From: Spiro-02 sp964465155
GTDB taxonomy: Bacteria > Spirochaetota > Spirochaetia > Sphaerochaetales > Sphaerochaetaceae
DNA: 46,012 nt
NCBI GenBank assembly: GCA_964465155.1
Contig: CAYXIH010000012.1
Location: forward strand, 1 to 46,012
Direction: 5' to 3'
Shown in pieces: positions 24,646 to 33,267 of the stretch. A program made the position numbers and the translations under genes. How positions within the stretch are numbered: the stretch's first letter is position 1; every line of letters starts with the position of its first letter. Under the pieces are notes generated by a model, which had not been told where the DNA came from, ran no database searches, and saw nothing but the letters and a program-made list of their open reading frames with translations.

Positions 24646-24725
24646 TTTCCGTTTCTGCAGTGAGTTGCACAACCCAAATGAAACGGAAAATCCACCCATA
24701 ATTCCTTGACTGATAGATGTCAAGG
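24646..24725. repeat. Two inverted repeats between MFS and XRE genes
   Basis: TTTCCGTTTC (24646-24655) pairs with GAAACGGAAA (24680-24689) across 24 bases, and CCTTGAC (24704-24710) pairs with GTCAAGG (24719-24725) across eight. CCAAATGAAA also occurs twice as a direct repeat (24611, 24674). The first pair may end the MFS transcript; the second resembles an operator for the XRE gene downstream. Confidence 0.4.
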
Positions 24726-24811
24726 CCTTACAGAATAGCCATTTTGCCCATATATTGCTCACAAAGCACATGCTATTCACACAAAGGCAAACATATGTTT
24801 CATTGTCTGGC

Positions 24812-25054
24812 ATGAACATGCAGACATTCGCAAAGACATTGGTGGCGATACGCCACCAACGGCAGATCAGCCAACGTGACTTGATTGAGATGGGCTTTAC
24901 GCCCAGCCATATCCACTACCTGGAAAAAGGGAAGCGGATCCCGAGGCTCGATACCCTCGAACAGCTCTGCCACGCCTTGGGAATCTCAATGGTGGAGTTC
25001 TTCACCGTTGCAGAGCGCATCGAGCAACGTGAACGTTCATACCATTCACGCTAG
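24812..25054 (+). CDS. Small XRE-family DNA-binding protein
   Basis: An 80-residue protein that is essentially one helix-turn-helix domain (about residues 8-65: AIRHQRQISQRDL, then LEKGKRIPRLDTLEQLCHAL). A charged tail follows; no sensor domain. ATG 24812 is chosen since the frame upstream does not look like protein; 24818 is possible. No clear ribosome site. Its last nine bases overlap the 3' end of the convergent ogt gene. Targets unknown; the inverted repeats upstream are candidates. Confidence 0.75.
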   Translation: MNMQTFAKTLVAIRHQRQISQRDLIEMGFTPSHIHYLEKGKRIPRLDTLEQLCHALGISMVEFFTVAERIEQRERSYHSR

Positions 25055-25534
25055 CTCAACACCCTCGATCGAGAGCAATGCACGCTGTACTTCTATCCCA
25101 CCACCAAACCCACGCAATATGCCACCCGCTCCGATGACACGGTGGCACGGGATGAGGATCATGATGGGATTGCGGTTGTTGGCCATGCCCACAGCACGAC
25201 ACGCCTTGGGGCTGTCCACCATGCTGGCCAATTGGGCATAGGTACGGGTAGTCCCATACCCAATGGCCTGAAGTGCATCCCATACTCGCATCTGAAATGC
25301 CGTTCCATGTACGTCCAGCGGAAGGTCAAAGGTGGTGCGTTGTCCACAAGCATATTCTGCAAGCTCATCGCAGAGCTCACGTGCAATTTCAGAAAGCAGG
25401 TGCATGGGCGTCACTTCTAATTCTGGCGGAGCAACGCCCAGCGAACGAATGGCAGAACCAGTGCAGGTGCACACCAGCGGTGCAACCGGAAACGGAAGCA
25501 CGAACGTCTGCAGTGCACCTGCTTTGCTGGTCAT
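25046..25534 (-). CDS. ogt: Methylated-DNA--protein-cysteine methyltransferase
   Basis: A 162-residue suicide repair protein that takes methyl groups from O6-methylguanine onto its own cysteine. The active site IPCHRVIG places the acceptor at Cys130; RVWDALQAIGYGTTRTY and RAVGMANNRNP are the DNA-recognition and Asn-hinge segments. The N-terminal part is short and variable. Its ATG overlaps the ilvE stop (ATGA, 25531-25534), making it the last gene of the branched-chain amino acid operon. This is an odd place for a repair gene. No terminator is seen before it meets the opposing XRE gene. Confidence 0.92.
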   Translation of the reverse strand: MTSKAGALQTFVLPFPVAPLVCTCTGSAIRSLGVAPPELEVTPMHLLSEIARELCDELAEYACGQRTTFDLPLDVHGTAFQMRVWDALQAIGYGTTRTYAQLASMVDSPKACRAVGMANNRNPIMILIPCHRVIGAGGILRGFGGGIEVQRALLSIEGVELA

Positions 25535-26556
25535 ACGATGGTCCTGATCCAACCCTCTGGTGCAGGCAGGCGTCCCATCTGGATGCCAGTGAGGGTATCA
25601 TACAATTGTTGTGTGACAGGGCCCATGTGCTCCATCCCGCTTGGGAAGTAGATATCCTGCTGGGGAGTATGGACCATGCCCACAGGAGAGATGACCGCCG
25701 CTGTCCCGCACAGGCCACACTCGGCAAAACTTGCCACCTCCTCCAACGCAACGGGACGCTCCTCGATGTCCAACCCAAGGTAATCCTTGGCAACGGTCAT
25801 CAGCGAACGGCGGGTTATCGAAGGAAGGATCGAGGGGGATTTTGGGGTGACTACTTTCCCGTCCTTGGTGACGAACAGGAAGTTTGCACCACCGGTCTCC
25901 TCGACAAACGTGCGTGTGGCGGAATCCAGGAACATGTTCTCAGCAAAGCCGTTGTGCTTGGCCTCATAGCCGGCATACAGGCTCATTGCATAGTTCAGCC
26001 CTGCCTTGATGCTTCCCGTACCCCGCGGTGCTGCACGGTCGTAGTCGCTGACTGTCAGGGACAACGGCTTCACGCCACCCTTGAAATAGGGGCCAACTGG
26101 GGTACAGAACAGACGGAACTGATATTCTGGAGAAGGAGCTACTCCAATGACAGGACCGCTTCCGAACAGGAAGGGGCGGATGTAGAGGGTGGCTCCCGAC
26201 CCATATGGAGGCACATAGGCAGCATTTGCCTTGACGACCATGTCCACTGCCTCAAGGAACCGATCCTTGGGGAAGACGGGCATCATCAGGCGCTTGCAGG
26301 TATCGATCATCCGGTCTGCATTGAGGTCTGGCCGGAACACAACAATACGGCCATCCTCGGTGGTGTATGCCTTGAGGCCCTCGAAGCACGTCTGGGCATA
26401 TTGCAGGACACCCGCGCTCTCGCTGATACATACGGTGGCGTCCTCGGTGAGTGCACCCTCGTCCCAACTCCCATTGCGGTATGTACTCACATACCGCTTG
26501 TCAGTCTGCATGTAGGCGAACCCCAGTTCATCCCACTTGATGTTCTTCTTTTCCAT
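25531..26556 (-). CDS. ilvE: Branched-chain amino acid aminotransferase
   Basis: A 341-residue PLP enzyme of fold type IV. It transfers the amino group from glutamate to the keto acids of Leu, Ile and Val, the last step of all three routes. The probable PLP lysine is Lys184 in GTGSIKAGLNYA; EETGGANFLFV is the phosphate-side segment. Length fits the longer bacterial/eukaryotic type. AAGG lies six bases before the ATG. Confidence 0.93.
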   Translation of the reverse strand: MEKKNIKWDELGFAYMQTDKRYVSTYRNGSWDEGALTEDATVCISESAGVLQYAQTCFEGLKAYTTEDGRIVVFRPDLNADRMIDTCKRLMMPVFPKDRFLEAVDMVVKANAAYVPPYGSGATLYIRPFLFGSGPVIGVAPSPEYQFRLFCTPVGPYFKGGVKPLSLTVSDYDRAAPRGTGSIKAGLNYAMSLYAGYEAKHNGFAENMFLDSATRTFVEETGGANFLFVTKDGKVVTPKSPSILPSITRRSLMTVAKDYLGLDIEERPVALEEVASFAECGLCGTAAVISPVGMVHTPQQDIYFPSGMEHMGPVTQQLYDTLTGIQMGRLPAPEGWIRTIV

Positions 26557-26592
26557 GATATACCTTCATTCTCCACAAAGAGTCTCTTTGAA

Positions 26593-28272
26593 TCAGACGT
26601 CTGCCTCGACGACTCCCAGCATGTTCTCGATCGATGCACCAGGTGCCACCATGGGGAGAACCTTGTCGTCTATGGGAATCTCACACTCCACGACAACCGG
26701 TGCATGGAGATCCAGCGCCGCCTTGAGGACGGCCACCGGGTCATCCGTGGCACCCAAGCGCATCCCATGCACCCCATAGGCCTGCGCCAGCATGATCCAA
26801 TCGAGGGGGGTGTCGAGGGTTGTCTCGCTGTAGTGGTGGTCGAAGAACAGCGTCTGCCACTGCCTGACCATACCCAGCGTATGGTTGTTCATCAGGAGGA
26901 TGACCACTGGCAGCTGGTACCGTGCAAGGGTAGCCAGCTCGTTGCAGTTCATCCGAAACGATCCATCGCCAGCCACGTTGACTACCCTACTGTCGGGATT
27001 CCCGACCTGAGCACCAATGGCAGCTCCAGTACCATAGCCCATTGTCCCCAGTCCACCGCTGGTGAGGAAGTGGCCGGGCATCTCATGCTTGAAATACTGC
27101 GATGCCCACATCTGGTGCTGCCCTACCTCCGTTGCCACGAAGGAATCGGATGGGAGGACGCTGCGAAGCGCCCGCAGGATATCCCTTGGCCTTCGGCTCT
27201 CCTCAGTAACACGGATGGGATAGCGGGTCTTCCACATCTGGATCTGGTCCATCCACGGCTTGTGGGACAGGGGTGCTCCGAGCATGGCGGAAATCCGCTC
27301 CAGCACGACCTTGACGTCACCGATCACATGGCAATATGTAGCAATGTTCTTGTCGATCTCAGCTGGGTCCACATCGATGTGGAGGATCTTTGCTTGGCGG
27401 GCGAATGAGCTGGACTTGCTGATCACACGGTCGCTGAAGCGCGCGCCGACAACCACCAGCAGGTCACACTCGCCCACGCTCATGTTCGATACCTTGGTCC
27501 CATGCATCCCCACCATGCCCGTGAAACGGTCACTGGAGGAAGAGACAGCACCTTGGGCCATGAGGGAGGCGGTCACAGGAGCATCCACGAGTTCCAACAA
27601 ATCGCGCAGCTGTTGTGAGGCACCTGAGCGGATGACACCGCCACCGATATAGAACATCGGCCTGACCGATTGGCGCAACAGGTCTACTGCCTGCTCAAGG
27701 TCCGACTGGCGGAGCCTGCGGCTACTGCGTACGACAGCCTTGGGCTCCTTGGGCTCATATTCATGAGACCCTACCTGGATATCCTTGGGAATATCGATGA
27801 GCACCGGACCGGGGCGTCCTTCCTGGGCAATGTAGAAGGCCTCGCGCACTGTATCGGCAAGCTCGGAGATATCCTTGATGATATAGTTGTGCTTGGTGAT
27901 CGGCATCGTGATGCCGGTGATGTCGACTTCCTGGAAACTGTCGCGCCCAAGCAGGGAGAGCGGGACGTTTCCGGTGATGGCGACCATGGGGACACTGTCC
28001 ATATAGGCCGTTGCAATGCCGGTGACGAGGTTCGTGGCACCGGGACCGCTGGTAGCGATGCATACACCAACCTTGCCCGTGGAACGTGCATAGCCATCGG
28101 CGGCATGCGAGGCACCCTGCTCATGGGCGGTAAGGATATGCCTGATGCTATCACGGTTGATATACAACGCGTCATACAACGGCAACACCTGACCTCCGGG
28201 GAAGCCGAACACGGTATCCACGCCCTGTTCCTTCAGGCATTCTATAATTATCTGCGCTCCTGTCAAATTCAT
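26593..28272 (-). CDS. ilvB: Acetolactate synthase, large (catalytic) subunit
   Basis: A 559-residue thiamine-diphosphate enzyme. It joins two pyruvates (Val/Leu) or pyruvate and 2-oxobutyrate (Ile). Glu51 in TAHEQGASHAADG activates the cofactor; GDGSFRMN with the following NN forms the Mg/TPP motif in the last third. An AGGAG precedes the ATG. Its regulatory partner ilvN is about 9 kb upstream at the head of the operon, not adjacent as usual. Confidence 0.95.
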   Translation of the reverse strand: MNLTGAQIIIECLKEQGVDTVFGFPGGQVLPLYDALYINRDSIRHILTAHEQGASHAADGYARSTGKVGVCIATSGPGATNLVTGIATAYMDSVPMVAITGNVPLSLLGRDSFQEVDITGITMPITKHNYIIKDISELADTVREAFYIAQEGRPGPVLIDIPKDIQVGSHEYEPKEPKAVVRSSRRLRQSDLEQAVDLLRQSVRPMFYIGGGVIRSGASQQLRDLLELVDAPVTASLMAQGAVSSSSDRFTGMVGMHGTKVSNMSVGECDLLVVVGARFSDRVISKSSSFARQAKILHIDVDPAEIDKNIATYCHVIGDVKVVLERISAMLGAPLSHKPWMDQIQMWKTRYPIRVTEESRRPRDILRALRSVLPSDSFVATEVGQHQMWASQYFKHEMPGHFLTSGGLGTMGYGTGAAIGAQVGNPDSRVVNVAGDGSFRMNCNELATLARYQLPVVILLMNNHTLGMVRQWQTLFFDHHYSETTLDTPLDWIMLAQAYGVHGMRLGATDDPVAVLKAALDLHAPVVVECEIPIDDKVLPMVAPGASIENMLGVVEADV

Positions 28273-28289
28273 AAATACGTTCTCCTGGT

Positions 28290-29972
28290 TCAGTCGTTGA
28301 TGATGGCACCGGCCGACGCGCTACAGACATGCTTTGCATATCTTCCCAGGTAGCCATCGGTGATCGGGGCCTTGCGGGGCTTCCATTGTCCACGCCGCTT
28401 GGCGAGGGTGGGTTCGTCCACCAACAACTCAAGCTTCCCTTGTGGGATGTCGATGCTGATGATGTCCCCCTCCTCCACCAGGGCAATCGGTCCTCCGCTG
28501 GCGGCTTCCGGCGAGACATGCCCGATCGAGGCACCTCGGGTAGCACCGCTGAAACGACCGTCGGTGATCAAGGCGACGCTCCGGTCCAACCCCATCCCTG
28601 CGATCGCGGAAGTCGGTGCGAGCATCTCACGCATGCCCGGGCCACCCTTGGGCCCTTCATACCGGATGACCACCACGTCACCACTGTGGATCTCATTGCC
28701 CAAGATTGCCGCTATGACTGCCTCCTCGCTCTCGAACACCCGAGCTGGTCCCTGGTGGACCATCATGGAGGGATCGACAGCAGAACGCTTGACCACAGCC
28801 CCATCTGGAGCAAGGTTGCCACGGAGCACTGCAATGCCACCGGAGGTGGAATATGGGTTGCCAATGGGGCGTATGACATTGGGGTCATGGTTGACTGCCC
28901 CTGCATATGCTTGTCCAATGGTCTTGAGGCTGACAGTGGGGATATCGGCTTCCAACAACCCTGCCTGCCCCAGCTCTGCCATCACGGCCATCACGCCACC
29001 CGCAGCATAGAGGTCCTCGATATGGTCGGGGCCCGCAGGGGCAAGGTGGCAGAGGTTCGGTGTTCGGGCGCTCACCTCGTTAGCCATGAAGATGTCCAGG
29101 GGGACACCCGCCTCATGGGCAATTGCGGGGAGATGGAGCATCGTGTTGGTCGAGCAACCCAATGCCATGTCCACCGTCAGGGCATTCTTGAATGCAGCAG
29201 CGCTCAGGATGTCGCGTGGAAGCAACCGTGCCTTGAGCAATTCCATGATCTGGTTGCCAGTTTCCTTTGCCAGCCGGTCACGGGCTGAGTATACTGCCGG
29301 GATGGTACCGTTGCCAGGCAACGCCATTCCGATTGCTTCGGTAAGGCAGTTCATGCTGTTTGCGGTATACATGCCGCTGCATGAGCCGCACGTAGGACAT
29401 GCACTGTTCTCCCACTCAAGGAGCGTTGCATCGTCCATCTTCCCCGCTGCATGTTTACCTACTGCCTCGAACATCGAAGAAAGGCTCATGCCCCGCTTGT
29501 CCCCACCGGGGACATGCCCGGCGAGCATCGGGCCACCGCTGACAAAGATCGAGGGGATATTCAGCCGCAGCGCGGCCATCAGCATTCCTGGTACGATCTT
29601 GTCGCAGTTCGGAATGAACACCAACGCGTCGAATGGATGGGCTGTCGCCATGATCTCGATGGAGTCGGCGATCAGTTCGCGGCTTGCCAACGAGTATTTC
29701 ATGCCGGTATGGCCCATTGCGATGCCGTCGCATACCCCGATGACGGGGAATACGACAGGGTTGCCACCTGCTTCACGGACGCCAGCCTTCACATCTTCCA
29801 CGATCCTGTTGAGATGGACATGGCCGGGGATGATCTCGTTCTGGGCACTGACGATCCCGATCATCGGGGAGGCAATCTCACGGTCGGTCCAGCCCAGGGC
29901 CTTCATCAGGGACCTGTGGGGGGCACGGGATGCACCCTTGGTCATCTGTTCGCTGCGTAGTGTATCTGCCAT
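28290..29972 (-). CDS. ilvD: Dihydroxy-acid dehydratase
   Basis: A 560-residue Fe-S dehydratase forming the 2-keto acids of Val/Leu and Ile. Candidate cluster cysteines are Cys123 (PNCDKIVPGM) and those of ACPTCGSCSGMYTANSMN (Cys192, 195, 198). Where many two-iron enzymes have Cys, it reads NEIIPGHVHL, like the E. coli oxygen-sensitive type; this would suit an anaerobe. AGGAG precedes the ATG; leuB ends 11 bases upstream. Confidence 0.95.
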   Translation of the reverse strand: MADTLRSEQMTKGASRAPHRSLMKALGWTDREIASPMIGIVSAQNEIIPGHVHLNRIVEDVKAGVREAGGNPVVFPVIGVCDGIAMGHTGMKYSLASRELIADSIEIMATAHPFDALVFIPNCDKIVPGMLMAALRLNIPSIFVSGGPMLAGHVPGGDKRGMSLSSMFEAVGKHAAGKMDDATLLEWENSACPTCGSCSGMYTANSMNCLTEAIGMALPGNGTIPAVYSARDRLAKETGNQIMELLKARLLPRDILSAAAFKNALTVDMALGCSTNTMLHLPAIAHEAGVPLDIFMANEVSARTPNLCHLAPAGPDHIEDLYAAGGVMAVMAELGQAGLLEADIPTVSLKTIGQAYAGAVNHDPNVIRPIGNPYSTSGGIAVLRGNLAPDGAVVKRSAVDPSMMVHQGPARVFESEEAVIAAILGNEIHSGDVVVIRYEGPKGGPGMREMLAPTSAIAGMGLDRSVALITDGRFSGATRGASIGHVSPEAASGGPIALVEEGDIISIDIPQGKLELLVDEPTLAKRRGQWKPRKAPITDGYLGRYAKHVCSASAGAIIND

Positions 29973-29983
29973 GGCTATGTCTC

Positions 29984-31051
29984 CTATCTCACGTTCTCGG
30001 CGATCAGGTCGCCCATCTGTTTGGTTCCGATGCGCTCTTCACTAGGCAGTGCGATATCACCGGTTCTCCACCCCATGGTCAGGACAGCGTCCACGGCATC
30101 CTCGATGCTGCGGGCCTCGGCCTCGAGTCCAAATGTATAGCGGAGCATCATTGCCACGGAGAGGACCGTAGCAATTGGGTTTGCAAGATCCTTGCCTGCG
30201 ATATCAGGGGCAGAACCGTGGATCGGCTCGTACATGCCAAAGTTGTCTTCCCGCAGCGAAGCAGAAGGAAGCATCCCGATGGAACCGGTGATCATGCTCG
30301 CCTCATCGCTAAGGATGTCGCCGAACATGTTCTCGGTGACGATGACATCAAACTGGTGGGGATTGCGTACCAACTGCATGGCAGCGTTGTCCACATACAG
30401 GTGGTTGAGCTGTACATCGGGGTATTCCGCTGCCAGGCGGTTCGCCGTCTCCCTCCAGAGCCTGCTCGTCTCAAGGATGTTGGCCTTGTCGACGCTGGTG
30501 AGGATCTTGCGCCGCTTGCGGGCAATCTCAAAGCCCTTGCGGATGATCCGTTCTGCTTCATCGACGCTATAGGCCATGGTGTCGTATGCACGTGTACCGT
30601 CCTCGTTCCGCCCACGGTCTCCGAAGTAGATGCCGCCGGTGAGCTCACGCACCACCATGATGTCCAGGCCGTCGCCGATGATATCAGCCCTCAGGGGGCA
30701 AGCAGCTGCAAGCTGCTTGTACAACAAAGCCGGACGGAGGTTGCAGAACAGGCCCAACCCTCCGCGAAGTCCCAACAGGGCCTTCTCGGGGCGCATCGAG
30801 CCGGCAAGGGTATCCCATTTGGGACCGCCTACTGCACCCAGGAGGACTGCATCGGAGCCTTTGCAGACCTGCAGGGTCTCTTCTGGAAGCGGAGTGCCTG
30901 TTGCATCGATGGCGGATCCTCCGGCGAGGACTGTCTGGTAAGTGACGGTGTGGCCATACTTCTTTGCCACCACATCCAGGACCTTGACGGCCTCGCGGAC
31001 GATATCCGGTCCGATTCCATCACCGGGGATCAATGCTATGTTCATGTTCAT
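29984..31051 (-). CDS. leuB: 3-isopropylmalate dehydrogenase
   Basis: A 355-residue beta-decarboxylating dehydrogenase that oxidises 3-isopropylmalate with NAD+. The signature NMFGDILSDEASMITGSIGM and the substrate loop with RPALLYK are present. With citramalate synthase in the operon it probably also oxidises beta-methylmalate to 2-oxobutyrate. The ATG overlaps the leuD stop (ATGA, 31048-31051) and AAGGAG lies eight bases upstream. Confidence 0.95.
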   Translation of the reverse strand: MNMNIALIPGDGIGPDIVREAVKVLDVVAKKYGHTVTYQTVLAGGSAIDATGTPLPEETLQVCKGSDAVLLGAVGGPKWDTLAGSMRPEKALLGLRGGLGLFCNLRPALLYKQLAAACPLRADIIGDGLDIMVVRELTGGIYFGDRGRNEDGTRAYDTMAYSVDEAERIIRKGFEIARKRRKILTSVDKANILETSRLWRETANRLAAEYPDVQLNHLYVDNAAMQLVRNPHQFDVIVTENMFGDILSDEASMITGSIGMLPSASLREDNFGMYEPIHGSAPDIAGKDLANPIATVLSVAMMLRYTFGLEAEARSIEDAVDAVLTMGWRTGDIALPSEERIGTKQMGDLIAENVR

Positions 31052-31554
31052 TTGGATGCTCCTTGTGTATTGAGGCTTGCCATGTATCCAGCCAGTCCAC
31101 CGTTGGCGATCAGGTCCTGCATGAACGGAGGGAACGGCTGGGCCTGGAACGATTGGCCGGTGGTGATGTCCTTGATGGTGCCGGTGGTGAAATCCACCTG
31201 TACTTCATCACCGTTGCCGATTGCATCGCATGCCGCGGGGCACTCGAGGATGGGCAACCCGATGTTGATGGCGTTGCGGTAGAATATCCTGGCGAACGTC
31301 CGTGCGATGACGCAGGAGATGCCGCTTGCCTTGATGGCGATCGGGGCATGCTCGCGTGACGACCCACAGCCGAAGTTCTTGTCCGCCACGATGATGTCAC
31401 CATCCTTCACTTGGTTGACGAACGTCTTGTCCAGGTCTTCCATGCAATGTTTTGCCAGCTCTGCATGGACGGTGGTATTGAGGTACCGTGCCGGAATGAT
31501 GACATCGGTGTCGACGTTGTCCCCGTATCTGAAAACTCTTCCTTGTGCCTGCAT
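31048..31554 (-). CDS. leuD: 3-isopropylmalate dehydratase, small subunit
   Basis: A 168-residue swivel-domain subunit of the aconitase family with the GCGSSREHAPIAIKASG loop that reaches into the active site on LeuC. ATG 31554 is chosen because AAGGAG lies seven bases upstream; seven residues further upstream are in frame without support. The stand-alone small subunit goes with the short LeuC form next door. Confidence 0.94.
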   Translation of the reverse strand: MQAQGRVFRYGDNVDTDVIIPARYLNTTVHAELAKHCMEDLDKTFVNQVKDGDIIVADKNFGCGSSREHAPIAIKASGISCVIARTFARIFYRNAINIGLPILECPAACDAIGNGDEVQVDFTTGTIKDITTGQSFQAQPFPPFMQDLIANGGLAGYMASLNTQGASK

Positions 31555-31571
31555 GTTCACGCTCCTTCCAA

Positions 31572-32831
31572 TCAAATCTTCGCCGGGTCGCTGATGCGGC
31601 CGGTCACGGCGCTGGCAGCGGCGACAGCCGGGCTTGCCAGATACACTTCGCTGTCCACATGTCCCATCCTACCGACGAAGTTCCGGTTGGTGGTGGATAC
31701 TGCACGCTCCCCTTCAGCAAGGATACCCATGTGTCCACCCAGGCATGGCCCGCAGGTGGGAGTACTGACAATGGCACCGGCATCAATGAAGATGTCGAAC
31801 AACCCCTCGTTCATCGCCATCTTCCAGATCTTCTGGGTGGCGGGGATCACCAGGCAGCGGACGTTCGGGGCAACCTTGCGCCCCTTGAGGATCGCCGCTG
31901 CAATGCGCAGGTCGCTGATCCTGCCGTTGGTGCAGGACCCTATGACAACCTGGTCGATTGCAATGTCACCGACATTGTCGATCGTCCTGGTGTTCTCGGG
32001 AAGATGTGGGAATGCAACGGTGGGACGGATGCTCGACAAGTCGATGTCGATGACCCGGTCATATACCGCATCCTCATCAGCCTGGTAGACCTTTGGCTGG
32101 CGCGGGCAATGCTCGGCAAGATAGGCCAGCGTCTGTTCGTCCACCGGGAAGATGCCATTCTTCGCTCCAGCCTCGATCGCCATGTTTGCGATGGTGAACC
32201 GGTCGTCCATCGTCAGGGCGGCCACTCCAGGACCCGCGAACTCCATCGACTCATACAATGCACCGTCGACGCCGATCATCCCAATGATATGGAGGATGAC
32301 ATCCTTGCCCGAGACATAGGTGTCCAAGGTTCCCGTGAGGTTGAACTTGATAGCAGAGGGGACCTTGAACCAAGCCTTGCCGGTGGCCATGCCACAGGCC
32401 ATGTCGGTGCTTCCCACACCAGTGGAGAAAGCTCCCAAAGCACCGTAGGTGCAGGTATGGCTGTCAGCCCCGATCACCAAGTCTCCTGCGCACACAAGCC
32501 CCTTCTCAGGAAGGAGGGCATGCTCAACGCCCATCTGCCCGATCTCAAAGTAGTTCTCGATACCCTGCTCGTGGGCAAAGTTGCGCATGCACTTGCATTG
32601 CTGGGCGGCCTTGATATCCTTATTGGGTGCAAAATGGTCGGGAACCAACGCAATCTTCCCAGTGTCAAAAACCTGCTCGCAACCAAACTTGCCGAACTCA
32701 CCGATGGCGACTGGTGCGGTAATGTCGTTGCCCAGGACCATGTCCAGATCGGCCATGATCAACTGCCCGGCCACCACTTCGTCGAGTCCTGCATGGGCTG
32801 CGAGGATCTTCTGTGTCATTGTCATTCCCAT
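31572..32831 (-). CDS. leuC: 3-isopropylmalate dehydratase, large subunit
   Basis: A 419-residue 4Fe-4S isomerase of the shorter LeuC/HacA type. Cluster segments IGSCTNGRISDLRIA and TCGPCLGGHMG supply three cysteines; GADSHTCTYGALGAFSTGVG is the substrate segment. With LeuD it isomerises isopropylmalate and probably citramalate. ATG 32831 has AAGGAG nine bases upstream; two later ATGs (32825, 32819) are less well placed. Confidence 0.94.
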   Translation of the reverse strand: MGMTMTQKILAAHAGLDEVVAGQLIMADLDMVLGNDITAPVAIGEFGKFGCEQVFDTGKIALVPDHFAPNKDIKAAQQCKCMRNFAHEQGIENYFEIGQMGVEHALLPEKGLVCAGDLVIGADSHTCTYGALGAFSTGVGSTDMACGMATGKAWFKVPSAIKFNLTGTLDTYVSGKDVILHIIGMIGVDGALYESMEFAGPGVAALTMDDRFTIANMAIEAGAKNGIFPVDEQTLAYLAEHCPRQPKVYQADEDAVYDRVIDIDLSSIRPTVAFPHLPENTRTIDNVGDIAIDQVVIGSCTNGRISDLRIAAAILKGRKVAPNVRCLVIPATQKIWKMAMNEGLFDIFIDAGAIVSTPTCGPCLGGHMGILAEGERAVSTTNRNFVGRMGHVDSEVYLASPAVAAASAVTGRISDPAKI

Positions 32832-32883
32832 ATTGCTCTGCTCCTTCCATAGTGCATGGCCAGTGGCCCATGCTTGGTCTCTC

Positions 32884-33267
32884 TCAATCAATGTGGCGTT
32901 TGCCACTGGCGATGAACTGCAGCAACTGCTGCACGTCATCGAAATCATCATAGTCTCCGAAAATACCCTGGCGGTGGTACACCACCCCCAACTGCTCATT
33001 GCGCTGCAGGCACTTCAGGAGCTCCTGCTCCCCATGTTCCTTCAGGAACTGGGTGAACGCATAGGGCTTCATCTTCCCCAGCATCCCACGAGTACATTCC
33101 TCTGTGCATTCTGCACAATGTGCCACTCCATGCTCAATCGAGCACCTGCGGTTCTCACACCAATCTGTATCTGGGCAATTGCCGCTGTCGCACCCCGCAC
33201 AGGTTGTGTTCTCCGAACAGAGGCAACATGCAAGGCCACAGCGTCCAAATCCCATCTCAGGCTTCAT
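32884..33267 (-). CDS. Cysteine-rich DUF3795-like protein
   Basis: A 127-residue protein with 13 cysteines, 12 of them in the first 58 residues in C-x2-C, CC and C-x-C spacings (FGRCGLACCLCSEN, CAGCDSGNC, CAECTEEC). This resembles DUF3795 proteins, small likely metal or Fe-S binders of unknown role; the family call is from memory. The C-terminal half is acidic and helical. Its ATG overlaps the cimA stop (ATGA, 33264-33267), and leuC follows, so it is a true member of the operon. It may help handle the Fe-S clusters of LeuC and IlvD; that is a guess. Confidence 0.75.
   Translation of the reverse strand: MKPEMGFGRCGLACCLCSENTTCAGCDSGNCPDTDWCENRRCSIEHGVAHCAECTEECTRGMLGKMKPYAFTQFLKEHGEQELLKCLQRNEQLGVVYHRQGIFGDYDDFDDVQQLLQFIASGKRHID

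Noticed and set aside
25273..27408. 711-codon open frame opposite ogt, ilvE and ilvB
   Set aside because: Antisense to three confident genes; Cys/His/Arg-rich sequence without domains. It comes from codon bias of the real strand.
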